From: Kryptolebias marmoratus
Taxonomy: Eukaryota > Chordata > Actinopteri > Cyprinodontiformes > Rivulidae
DNA: 64,000 bases
Assembly (NCBI RefSeq): GCF_001649575.2
Contig: NC_051449.1
Span: 26,248,865-26,312,864 of the forward strand
Direction: 5' to 3'
This document shows, in pieces, positions 44,546-54,304 of the stretch (the stretch's first letter is position 1; each line of letters opens with the position of its first letter). Made by a program: the position numbers and the translations under genes. Below the pieces are notes generated by a model. The model was not told the origin of the DNA, made no database searches, and saw only the letters and a program-made list of their open reading frames with translations.

Positions 44546-45482
44546 ATTTTGGTCTGAATTTTGACCTCATTAGCTTTGGCGGCCATCTTGATATTTTTTT
44601 AGCATTCAGGATACGATGGGAATCTGAATTACTACCACACCAAATTTCAGCTTCATATGTTTAGAAATTATTGAGATAAAGGTGAAAAAACTTTAAACAG
44701 CACAATATGGACAAAATTAGCAGAATTAGCATTAGCAGGATGACTTAGAAAAAAGCAGGGCTGATTTAGCAAAGCCTTTATGTTGAACAATTACTAAAAA
44801 TATACACACAGTAACCCACACAGGCTCTGCGTGATGTCACACCTTAACGTTCTAAATTTTATCACCATGGCAACGCAGCATGACAGGCTCAGAAATTTTC
44901 AACTTTTTCAAACTGAGACTATAAAAAACTATACAAGATATCAAAATGCTGACTCATTTAGTAATAGTTGAATTTCCTATGTTTTGTTTAAAGTTGTAGC
45001 ATTTCTAGGTGGAAGTATGCTGTAGTAGTTTTCTGAAGTACCAATGTATTTCTAAGAGAAAAAGAGTTGCTGAAAAAGGCAGACATGCCAAACAAACAGT
45101 CACTGTACAAAAACTATAAGGCATATTGATTCTTGGACAATAAGTGAAAGGAGAGATTGGTTTTCATTACTATAAAATTTCACATTTTTCAGTGCTTTAT
45201 GTCAGAGACAAGGTAAAAACATCCCTTACACTATCATCAGAAAAAAATGTGTGAGACAAAAATAAATGAAAAAGACAAGATCTGGAGGGGTCACTCTGCC
45301 TCCTGGGGCTACTTGAGACAAAATTATGAAGCCTACAGGAAAAGTAGAAACATTGCCTAAATGAAGACAAAAATGCCTACGCTTTGATATATAATTTGTA
45401 TATGTATCATAAAAGAGGCTGACATTGAAAAGAGTTTGTTTGCCAACAAAAAGTGTTCTTCTTACAATGCTCCACACTCTAG
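44546..45482. other. No gene recognised
   Basis: 44560-44690 carries dispersed-repeat phrases (GGCGGCCATCTTGAT). No gene. Confidence 0.4.
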
Positions 45483-46132
45483 CAGTGTGTCCCAATTCAG
45501 CGGCTGCATCCTTCGAAGGACCCGGCCTACCCGGTATATGTAGGCCAGGTCCTTCGAAGACCGGGTAGACAGGAAGTCAGCGGTTGTGAATTGAGACGGT
45601 CTAGCCTTCAGATTAATCTCGGAGTACGTCCTGTCGCCTAGCAACCGTAACAGTGCACNNNNNNNNNNNNNNNNNNNNNNNNNNNNNNNNNNNNNNNNNN
45701 NNNNNNNNNNNNNNNNNNNNNNNNNNNNNNNNNNNNNNNNNNNNNNNNNNNNNNNNNNGACAAAAAAATAATACAAAAAAATGTCTACGCAAATAACAAA
45801 AGCCTATCATCATAACTGCTTTAGGTTTTTGATATTTGTAATCCCAGATTTTAACATACTTACATTTAAAAGTGTACTCCGCTTTNTGCTTCGTCCGCCA
45901 TTGTAAAAATAGTTTTCCGTTAGACCGGTTATACCCGCAATGCATCTTGGGATATGATGGGCTGAGAAGGACACACCGGAACCGTCCTTCTAATCGGGGA
46001 AAAGTAGTACGCATATGTGGGCCGCATTTGAAGGAGTCTTAGAATTGGGACAGCCTTCGGCGCGCCGCTGTGATGTAATCGGCCTTTAAATCTGGCCTTC
46101 GAAGGATGCAGCCGCTGAATTGGGACACACTG
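45483..46132. mobile_element. DNA transposon, non-autonomous, TIR CAGTGTGTCCCAATTC
   Basis: Ends are inverted copies: CAGTGTGTCCCAATTCAGCG, then GCTGCATCCTTCGAAGG, at 45483 and the complement ending at 46132. TAG precedes the left end and follows the right end, possibly a 3-bp TSD. An internal palindrome lies at 45511-45561 (CCTTCGAAGGACC). No transposase frame is visible; 100 N at 45659-45758 and one N at 45886. CAGTG ends suggest hAT, but a 3-bp TSD does not, so the superfamily is open. Confidence 0.7.
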
Positions 46133-46386
46133 TAGATCATGTGACCTCCACTCTGTCAGTTGAGAGTTCCGCTCATTGGTTTGCATTGGGTTTTATTGGT
46201 GTCGTTTTTGCGAATTACATCACCACAGTACCTAGAAAAACCCCAATAAAAGTAATAGCACACATCCCATGACCAACCGATCATTTTGATATAACATTTG
46301 TGTGGGTATGTTGCGCTGTTCAGGCCGCATTAAAGTTAACGGAAGAATAAAAACTATAGAGACACTTTTAGAGGTGGATAACAATA
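46133..46386. other. No gene recognised
   Basis: Short spacer. Confidence 0.4.
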
Positions 46387-46456
46387 GGGGCCTGTCATAG
46401 GAATGATAGGATGCACTGGAAGTGGAAGTGCATCCTATCATTTGTATGCAGGCCCC
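46387..46456. repeat. Near-perfect hairpin, arms about 30 bp
   Basis: Arms 46387-46417 and 46427-46456 pair almost fully (GGGGCCTG at one end, GATAGGATGCACT at the loop side), with a 9-nt loop GGAAGTGGA. It could be a tiny MITE or a pre-miRNA-like hairpin; nothing in sequence alone decides. Confidence 0.7.
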
Positions 46457-46596
46457 AAATATTTACAACAATATACAACAATATATCTGGAAATAAGACA
46501 ATACAATGCAAGTTTAAAAATACCACAAGTTGAGACACTTAAACAGTACAAGTGTAAGATGTGACTATACAAATGTGACTGCTGTCTCCTGAATCC

Positions 46597-46622
46597 ACCC
46601 CACCCCACCCCCCACCCCCCAC
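46597..46622 (-). other. Potential G-quadruplex
   Basis: The minus strand has four runs of at least 4 G separated by single T. Confidence 0.6.
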
Positions 46623-46639
46623 CTCTCTGCCCTGCTTTC

Positions 46640-47678
46640 TTTCGGAGCCTTTGATAACAGGATTTCTGCTGTTTGGATTAGGCAGTTACCTGAATTATTG
46701 TGAAATTCGTTTGATGGGTTCGGTGAACTACACCCAGACTGTTGCGGACCTGAATTACATTTTGGATGCAATTCTTTTACAGGACCGCAGACTACATTGC
46801 GGTTATGGGACTCATGAATAATATGGGTTACATCTTGGAGGAAGTTGCTCGCTCGAATCAGGTGGAATGGACCTGGAATTTGGCTGTTTGGATTCACCAT
46901 TGAGAAGTATCAGCAAGACTTTTAAGGCAGACAAAAACAAGTCTGCCTGACCCAAAACAATTATTGGTTTGTGAATTTGGCTTCCTTAGGCTGACCTTGG
47001 TCAGCTATCTTCAATTTCTCCTCAGATTTTATGTAAACAAGATGCTCTGCTCCCTCTGCCTAAGGACATCTGTGGATCTGCTCTGGGCTGGCTCTGTTAT
47101 CCCACTCCCTCCTTCACTATCTTAGTATCTTAGTAATTCTTATGTTGGCTGTTAGCGGGCTTTGGTACTGTTAGTTAGACTCTTGGTACCTTCAGTTTAT
47201 CAGTTTATGTTAGCTTATTTATCTTAGTAGTTATTATGTTGGCTGTTAGAGGGCCTCTGGTACTTTTAGTCATGTTGTACCCTTAGCTTAGCATTGTCAT
47301 GTTTCAGTTTATGTTCGCTTATTTAGCCTTCCTGTACATTTAGTTTAGTTTAGTTTATCTTAGCTCATATTTTGACTGTCTTAGCCTAACTGTTGTTTAG
47401 TTCAGCTTTAACTTCATCATGATTTCATTTAGATTATTTTAGCTACTATTTTGACTGTTTTAGCTCATGTTTAGTTTCATGATTTAATTTAGATTATCCT
47501 TTATTTCATTTAGATTATACATGATTGATCTATATTTGATTGTGATGTTTCTATGATGTTTGATTGTACCTGTCGTATTTGATTATGTACCCGATTGTTG
47601 TTTCTGTGTTGTAAAGCACTTTGAATTGCCTTGTTGCTGAAAAGTGCTATATAAATAAATTTCACTTCACTTCACTTA
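46640..47678 (+). repeat. Dispersed LINE/SINE-type element with complete tail
   Basis: Ends in AAAGCACTTTGAATTGCC, GTGCTATATAAATAAATTTC and an ACTTC tail. Parts match 19780-20205 (same strand) and 20340-21095 (opposite strand). It has no RT coding sequence, so it is a 3' UTR-rich LINE remnant or a SINE using the LINE tail. Confidence 0.55.
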
Positions 47679-47689
47679 AAACCACTGAC

Positions 47690-48278
47690 TATCAGGTTGC
47701 ACCAGATAAGTCAAAGTTGAGCAGCTCGGTAGAAAACAGTCAGGAATAAATGTACAAAAGGGTAAGTGAAGTTTATTTACAAGTGGGTGGGAACCAGGAT
47801 CCAGAAAGACAAATTGGTGGAGACTGGTACGGAGAAGAGGATACAGGTGTCCAGGTAAGCATTTGCAGGTGTCCGTTATAGCTCCAGGCGGGTCAGACTT
47901 AACTGAGCAAGAGAGTGCTCCGGATGAGGTGAGAGGCAGACAGGCAGCAGCATGAAGGCGGTCCGGTGAGTGGCTCTCTACTGGGTTCTTTGGCAAGGGG
48001 TGATGATCGGATCCAAACTACAACTCGGGAAATATTTCCTAGGCATAGAAAAACAACAGGTAAGTAATTCTCAGGGAACAGGTGATCACTGAGTGGCTTG
48101 ACAAAACTATACCAGAGGTATGTGATGCTTCAGCAAAGATCTGGTCTCAAACGCCGGCTTATAAACCAACGGAGCTCGTTAGGAGAATCTGCAGCAGCTG
48201 GAGGTGCTTAGGCTGCCAACCACTCAGGACACAAAACACAAACAGGAAAAGAGAAAACACCAAAATGCCTCACTGACA
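47690..48278 (-). mobile_element. LTR-like element
   Basis: Minus strand from TGTCAGTGAGGCATTTTGG (48278) to the end near CCTGATA (47690), with GTAAATAAACTTCACTTACC near the far end (poly(A) region) and TTTATAAGCCGGCG near the start. Relative of 23852-24524. No TSD found. Confidence 0.55.
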
Positions 48279-48289
48279 GTTTTTGTGTA

Positions 48290-48565
48290 AAACTAGATAA
48301 AGGAATAAAAGACTCCAACCTCATCTTTAGCTGCAGATCACTCCATGACCATGGGCCAAAATAGGACATACTCATCTTTCCTGACTCTGTGCACACAAAG
48401 GGTACCTTAAACCGCAGCCTCTGGGCTTTAGATTGTGTATGTTCTGGAGTGAAATTAACTTGGAGTAGATATTTGATAGTAATTTTCCTAAAACGGCTTT
48501 GTATATGTAAATATACCAACACTTTGTCCTTCGAATATTGAGTGAAGTAAGCCCAGAAAGGGTAT
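48290..48565 (-). pseudogene. LINE ORF2 C-terminal fragment
   Basis: The minus strand reads RLRFKVPFVCTESGKMSMSYF, GPWSWSDLQLKMRLESFIPL and SSFTQKL. This resembles the VP.VRTE.GK..F.Y.AP..WN.LQ end of fish LINE ORF2 proteins. No RT palm remains. Confidence 0.45.
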
Positions 48566-49319
48566 ATAAAGTACAAGGGTGAACCTGTTCTATACTTAGA
48601 GCAGCATGGTAAATGGGGTCCAGTTTAGCTAAGGTAGTGGGGGAGGCAAATCTATAGATTGTGTCTCCATAGGATTAATTAGTGGAAGTTTAAAGGAGCA
48701 GCAAGCCAAAGGAAGAGATGCCAGATAGCTCTTCCAGTGCGGTAATTAGGCCCATGTTCATTTGTGTTTCCAAGTTTCTTGCTCACGGTTGTACTTATAC
48801 TCATCTTGTTCTCCTTCTCAGGATCCAACTTGAACTCCGGATTGAGCTTCCCTGCCTTTTGCGATCGATTTTCCACCACATTTCACAGGAAGTCACCTTC
48901 AAGAGAGTCCCGTTGCCAGTCTCTCCTTTGCTCCAAGAACAGCTTCCCTAAGGTCAGTTACCACCACTTACCTTGCCGCTCACCTGCCTGTCCACCCTTC
49001 ATCACCAAGCTGCTCTATTGATCATTCATTCCAGTGAGAAAGAGAAAAGCTTATTTAGAATTAATCCGCCAATACACAACCTCCTGCCTAATTTCCGCTG
49101 CTTTGGATTGCTCACCTCACCAAGTAAGACTTTTTCACTCCACTCAACTAGTATTCCACCATCATCATTATTCAGCCCTTCATCCTCAGCACCCAGGCTG
49201 AACTCCACACTGAGAATACTGACGTCAGCTCCATACTTTTCTTATATAACTGAGTGAAAACTACTTACTGTGTCCATAATTGCTGTCTGCTCCAGAGTTA
49301 AACTTCTTTTCCATCATCA
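48566..49319 (+). mobile_element. Gypsy-3 5' LTR (3' part recognisable)
   Basis: Inferred as LTR because it leads directly into a leader with AATCTGGCCA (49326-49335), shared with Gypsy-1 and Gypsy-2, and then into gag. TCTTATATAAC at 49238 could be a TATA region. The left boundary is not determined; it lies at or after about 48660. Confidence 0.35.
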
Positions 49320-49335
49320 ATGAACAATCTGGCCA

Positions 49336-50085
49336 TTCTGACTCACAATTACGGACCACTCTCTCCCAGCAGGGTGTATTGCTCAGCGAACACAATTCAA
49401 TAAACCTATTATCCCATCAGTTTAAGGATTTCTCTACAAGGCTTGTAAGGCTTCCACCTCACTTTGTGCCACCTGCCGATCCAGCGCCGCCCACTCCCCT
49501 TATTCACTGGCAGTATGTGAAAATGTCTCCCCACACTGGAACCTTTCTCAGGAGAGCTGGATAAATGTTGGGGTTCCTTCTGCAATACGCCCTAACTTTC
49601 TGTCGGTGTCCTTGATCATTACCGGATGATGCAGGTAAGATTTCTTACAAAATTTATCAAGGGCAGTGGAGAAGGAGGCGAACCCGGAGTGCAGACTCAT
49701 TTTAAAACTGAATGATTTATTTTTAAAATAACAAAACAAGAAAACAGACTATAACAAAAATCTAAAACGACAAGGCGAAGTGAGGCAAAGGAAAGTGGAA
49801 CCAGGGACAAAACAACAATGAACCGGCGTGGAAGTGGAGAAGAAGACCAGGTTTTAAAGCAGAGGATGATTATGGGAAGTGGGCGCAGGTGAGTGATAAT
49901 GATTGCTAACAGGAGGAGATAGGCGTGGCAGAATAGACAAGAGACAGACTGAGGAGGAATGAATGATGACAAGCACGGAGAACATGAACACAACAAAACC
50001 CAAACCAAAAGGAGACTAATAAACAAACATCAAACACAAAGAAACAATCAAAACCGAATCCTGACAAAATTGTACTGAAAAAAGA
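49336..50085 (+). pseudogene. Gypsy-3 gag N-terminal part, split by LTR-A
   Basis: 49336-49560 is open: LRTTLSQQGVLLSEHNSINL, then a Pro-rich stretch (FVPPADPAPPTP). It then continues with a frameshift and stops through capsid-like phrases (GFLLQYALTF, SLPDDAGKISYKI). LTR-A (49655-50066) interrupts at that point with TSD AAATT. The original ATG has been lost (ATT at 49336). Recognition rests on similarity to common fish Gypsy gags and on the leader motif. Confidence 0.5.
49655..50066 (-). mobile_element. LTR-A solo LTR with perfect TSD
   Basis: 412 bp, minus strand TGTCAGGATTCGG to CTTGATA (the terminal CA has become TA). Flanked by AAATT at 49650-49654 and 50067-50071. Confidence 0.85.
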
Positions 50086-50760
50086 AAATAGTTGATCCAA
50101 CTTAATTGAATTGCTTCAATTAGTAACAAGTAATTCAATTAACTTTTTCCTGTGGTGATTTGGGTTTTTTCTGTGTTATGGTTTTTGTTTTTATTTAGTT
50201 TGTTGGTTTGCTTGGTTTCTGTCTTGTCTCTTGTTTCATGTTTCTTTTGCTCCTCCTCAGTCTCTCTCTTTATTTCCCTGCCACACCTACACCTGTCCCC
50301 ACTTTGTAATCACGTCACCTGTCTCCATTTACCTAATTATTCTCAGTCTTTAAAACCCGGTCATTGCCTTCCACACTCCGCTGGTCCATTGTCTATTGTT
50401 TGTTGTTTCGCTACTGGTTGTTTGTTTTCTGTCCCGCTTGTCTCCGTTCCTGTGCATGTTGGTTTTAGTTTGTTTTTTATTTTGTTTTGCTGCCACGTCA
50501 GCTCTTGTTTTTGTTTTTTCTTTATTTAATAAATTATTTTGTTTAAGATGAGTCTGCGCCCAGGGTTCGCTTCCTTCACCCCGCATCATGAAATTTCCAA
50601 CTTAATTTTGTTGTTTGTTTAACTTGACAAATTTAGGTCAGTCTAACTCAATTCCTTTACTTTATTTCATATATAAAATTTAAATCCTTCTTACTTAAAT
50701 TTATAGAAAGTCAACTCAAAAATTTAAGTTGTTCCAATTTAAAAAAATGAAACTACCCCA
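50072..50760. repeat. AATTGAATT-rich MITE-like repeat split by LTR-A
   Basis: 50080-50150 and 50599-50760 contain GATCCAACTTAATTGAATTG-like and CTTAAATTTATAG/AATTTAAGTTG words of a common AT-rich fish repeat. The plus-strand LTR-A lies inside it. Confidence 0.45.
50151..50593 (+). mobile_element. LTR-A solo LTR with perfect TSD
   Basis: 443 bp, TGTGGTGATTTGGG to CATCATGAAA (a CATGACA-like end, mutated). Flanked by TTTCC at 50146-50150 and 50594-50598. It faces the minus-strand copy only 84 bp away. Confidence 0.85.
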
Positions 50761-50779
50761 AAGTAGTTTATACTTATTA

Positions 50780-51097
50780 TACTTATTTTGTACTTAAAAA
50801 CTTCCTGGAATTGTGTTCTGTGCTCTGAGATCTTAAAGTCAAGGTAGGCAATAGAGTCTGTGTGAATGGGACAGACCACAAGATCAGCAATGTCCCTTAA
50901 GTCTGTTAAGATCTGCCAAGCTGGCTCCTCATTTGGCACTCTGTGTCCAATCAACAAAGGTAAGAATCTGAGCAAACTCCAATTCTCATGTGCATTACCC
51001 CCAACACTTTTTTTGGCTTCAAAATGGAGGGAAATTTGTTGAGGTCGATTAGTTCTATCAGTACCCTTAAAGTTGAAAGATGCTATTGGAGGAAGAC
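50780..51097 (-). pseudogene. Zinc-finger family copy 2, C-terminal exon
   Basis: The exon starts after a splice acceptor on the minus strand (GTATTTTGACATTACCACAG). It encodes ASFNFKGTDRTNRPQQ, VGGNAHENWSLLRFLPLLIG and SIAYLDFKISEHRTQFQEVF, the C-terminal signature of the same multicopy fish family as 11373-12734. Retained intron borders show that it is not a processed retrocopy. It is separated from the rest of the copy (53625-54300) by a LINE. Confidence 0.55.
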
Positions 51098-51777
51098 CTG
51101 TGGTAATGTCAAAATACAACAAATGTATTATATTATTAATATTTGTAATGTTACCTTAACACTGCAAACCCAGTATCCAGAGGCTTTTATCATCATTTCT
51201 AGTGATTTTAATCACGTCAATTTAGACAGTACTCTCACTACTTTTTACCAGGTTATAGACTGTCCCACAAGGAGAAATAGAACAATTGATCTGTTGTATG
51301 TAAACGCCAAGGATGCCTACTTAGCTACTACTCTTCCTCCTCTTGGTAAATCAGACCATAACCTTGTACATCTGCGACCTACATATACCCTGTTAGTGAA
51401 AAGACAAAAAGTCAAAATGGTACAAGTCAGGAAGTGGTCCGATGAGGCGGAGGACGCTCTTAAATACTGTCTTGCGATCACTGACTGGAGTGTTGTAGTG
51501 GGGTCTCATGGGGAGTACATTGAGGGGGCTGTGGAGTGTATGACAGACTATTTGAACTTTTGCATCGACATGGTTGCCCCTGCCAAAACAGTTAAATGTT
51601 TTTCCAACAGTAAACCCTGGGTCACCAGTGAAGTAAAGATTATTCTGAACAGGAAAAAGAGAGCGTTCAGGAACAAAAACTGTGAAGAGATGAGAAGGAT
51701 ACAAAGGGAACTTAAAATCTAAAGAGACGTATAGGAGAAAGCTGGAAAAGAATTTTAGTGAGAACAACATGTGAAAG

Positions 51778-53454
51778 GTGTGGAACAGTATGAAGACAAT
51801 AACAGGCTGTAGTGGTAAGAGTGGCACTGCAGTGGATGGAGATTTTGAGAGAGCCAACGAGCTTAACACTTTTTTTAATCGGTTCAGCTCCCCCCAGGCC
51901 ACCGCTACCTTTTCGGAATTCTCCTCCAGCCCTCCTACCCATCATTCTTCCACCTCTACCTCTCCCTCTTCTGCCTTTATTTCTTACTCACCTTCACTAT
52001 CTACTCTCACCACTCATCCTCCTTCTTTTACCGCTGACCAGGAACGGACTGAGCTAAGACGACTCCATCCTAATAAGGCTGCAGGACCAGATAGGGTGTA
52101 TCCGAGGGTTCTAAAGGCCTGTTCTGTGGAATTAGGAGAACCTCTACAGCATGTCTTTAACCTGAGTCTGCGACTGGGTGTGGTCCCCACACTATGGAAA
52201 ACATCTTGCATAGTTCCTGTTCCAAAAAAGGGTCGCCCAAGCAAGCCAAATGATTATAGGCCAGTTGCTCTGACGTCTTACGTCATGAAAACATTGCAGC
52301 GATTGGTCTTAAACATGATGCAACCCCAGGTGCAGAGCGTTAAGGACCCTCTTCAAGTCGCCTACCGTGAGAGGGTGGATGTTGCGGATGCTGTACTTTT
52401 TCTGCTTCATCGTTCCCTCTCCTACTTGGATGGAGGGAGCTGTTTTGTGAGGATGCTCTTTTTTGACTTCTCCAGCGCCTTCAATACCATCCGGCCCCAT
52501 CTACTACAGGAGAAATTGAACAGCATGGCAGTGGACCCCCATTTGGTGCGCTGGATAATAGATTATTTGACCAACAGACCTCAGTTTGTCAAGATGGCAA
52601 ACTGTAGGTCCACCATTCTGGCCAGCAACACAGGGGCTCCACAGGGCACGGTTCTTTCGCCCCTCCTCTTCACCCTCTACACCTCTGACTTTAAATACAA
52701 CTCAGCTACATGCCACATGCAAACATTTTTGGACGATACTGCTATTGTGGCGTGTATAATGGAGGGTGGAGAGGGGGAGTACAGGGGCCTGGTGAAGGAC
52801 TTCGGAGCATGGTGCCACAGGAATAAACTTCAACTGAACATCTCTAAAACAAAAGAGATGGTTCTCGATTTTCGTAGGGTGCCCCTCTTGCATCGGCCTA
52901 CCATCATTGATGGCATTGAGCTAGAGGTGGTCAGCACATACACATACTTGGGCCTACAACTGGACAATAAGTTGAACTGGTTTTTCAATATAGACAATGT
53001 GTACAAGAAAGCACAAAGTAGAATGTATTTCTTGAGGAGACTGGCCTCCTTCAATGTGTGCTCTAAACTCCTGTGCATGTTTTATAAGTCCATTGTGTCT
53101 ACTGTTATATTCTATGCAGTTGTTTGTTGGGGGGGCAGTGCAAAGAAGAGGGACATACAGAGATTGAACTGCCTCATCCGCAGAGCTGGCTCTGTGGTTG
53201 GTGTGAGCCTGGAGTCTGTGGAGACAGTGGTGGAACAGAGGACACTGTCTAAGCTCAGCTTAGTCCTGGAGAACACAAGCCATTATCTATCTAAGCATAC
53301 TGTTTTCTCCAATCAGAGGAGCTCCCGCAGTGACAGGTTTCTCTCACTGGGATGTTCAACTGAGAGGTTTAAAAACTCCTTTGTTCCATGGGCCATTAGG
53401 CTTCACAATGCTGTTATTTCTGGGAGGGTTAAGGGAGGGAGATGGAGTAATTAG
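51778..53454 (+). CDS. LINE ORF2 RT domain, open frame
   Basis: 558 codons without a stop. The start methionine is simply the first in frame after stops; the native ORF begins further upstream. The RT core is complete, with both catalytic Asp in FLDD, where most relatives have F(A/S)DD. It acts as reverse transcriptase for target-primed retrotransposition in the family, but here lacks the N-terminal half of its endonuclease, so autonomous activity is unlikely. It lies in an intron of the opposite-strand zinc-finger family copy. Confidence 0.75.
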   Translation: MWNSMKTITGCSGKSGTAVDGDFERANELNTFFNRFSSPQATATFSEFSSSPPTHHSSTSTSPSSAFISYSPSLSTLTTHPPSFTADQERTELRRLHPNKAAGPDRVYPRVLKACSVELGEPLQHVFNLSLRLGVVPTLWKTSCIVPVPKKGRPSKPNDYRPVALTSYVMKTLQRLVLNMMQPQVQSVKDPLQVAYRERVDVADAVLFLLHRSLSYLDGGSCFVRMLFFDFSSAFNTIRPHLLQEKLNSMAVDPHLVRWIIDYLTNRPQFVKMANCRSTILASNTGAPQGTVLSPLLFTLYTSDFKYNSATCHMQTFLDDTAIVACIMEGGEGEYRGLVKDFGAWCHRNKLQLNISKTKEMVLDFRRVPLLHRPTIIDGIELEVVSTYTYLGLQLDNKLNWFFNIDNVYKKAQSRMYFLRRLASFNVCSKLLCMFYKSIVSTVIFYAVVCWGGSAKKRDIQRLNCLIRRAGSVVGVSLESVETVVEQRTLSKLSLVLENTSHYLSKHTVFSNQRSSRSDRFLSLGCSTERFKNSFVPWAIRLHNAVISGRVKGGRWSN

Positions 53455-53607
53455 CATTTTTAATGTATTTAATGTATTTAAGTTCTTTTACTAGACCATT
53501 TTTAATGCGTGTATATTGTGTACGAATTTTTCTTAATGCTGTGTGGATGTGAATTAATGTGTGAGCAACAGACAATCTTAATTTCCTTATGGGATTAATA
53601 AAGTTTT

Positions 53608-53624
53608 ATCCTATCCTATCCTAT
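53608..53624 (+). repeat. (TCCTA)n LINE tail
   Basis: Just over three pentamers at the 3' end of the LINE, after AATAAAG. Confidence 0.8.
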
Positions 53625-54300
53625 GTGATAAAATGGAAGCTGATTTCACACCCTGATAACTTGGCAATTGACGTTCCTTGATCATTTTTAAGCAATCTGC
53701 ATGAATGCTTTTGGTTCTCAGGGTAAATGCAGCAGCTTTAACCTTTGTAGTTTGAATGTCTGTTTCAACTGCAAGACAAAACCTGTATGACCCTGTGAAG
53801 TTTTCTACAAAGCCACCAATACTGTGTACAGCAAGATTATCTGCAACCACGCACTGAACTATGCCTTTTACAACTCTCCCCAACTTTGACACAAAGACGC
53901 CTTCTTGTTCCAAAATCACAAGCTCATTAAGTAAAGGTTCTAAAACTTTCTCGTAACCATAGGACTTCAAATCATTAGTTTTGATTAAAGCAGCCAGGTA
54001 AATGGAAGACAAGTTAGAATTACACCCCTGTGGCAAATTACCAAGAATCCAGTATAAGCCACAAATTTTATGCGTCCGTTTAGATGTACCAAGAGGGTTG
54101 CATATTTCAAAATCATCAATATATAATATTAACGAAATGCTCTCCTCCTTACTCAAAAGCTCTTTTTCACTGAAAAATGACCCATCATAGAAAGACCTAT
54201 ATGCATAAACACTACTTCTTTGTAATACTTTATTCACACAATTTAAATTATCAGTCTGATCCAAGATAACCTCACAATCAAGAACTTGCTGCAAAGTGCA
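53625..54300 (-). pseudogene. Zinc-finger family copy 2, central part
   Basis: A 227-codon open frame: ISLILYIDDFEICNPLGTSK, RTHKICGLYWILGNLPQG, YGYEKVLEPLLNELVILEQE, GVFVSKLGRVVKGIVQ, VADNLAVHSIGGFVENFTGS and AAAFTLRTKSIHADC. These are the central blocks of the multicopy fish family. The N-terminal zinc fingers are missing: sequence switches to Gypsy-3 at about 54300. The segment between this piece and 50780-51097 is lost or displaced by the LINE. Confidence 0.6.
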
Positions 54301-54304
54301 AAGT

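Larger units (their letters stand above)
51130..53624 (+). mobile_element. 5'-truncated LINE with long intact RT frame
   Basis: 51165-51720 encodes the endonuclease C-terminal half (SDFNHVNLDSTL, KSDHNLVHL) and a linker ending KPWVTSEVK. 51778-53454 is a 558-codon open frame with RT: KGRPSKPNDYRPVALTS, DFSSAFNTIRPHLLQEKL, GAPQGTVLSPLLFTLYTSDF, catalytic FLDDTAIV, then a thumb and the C-terminal end SFVPWAIRLHNAVISG. Jockey/CR1/L2-Rex1 group by pattern. The 3' end is a (TCCTA)n tail at 53608-53624. The 5' part is missing, as usual for target-primed insertion. Few lesions (stops at 51720-51777). Confidence 0.8.
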
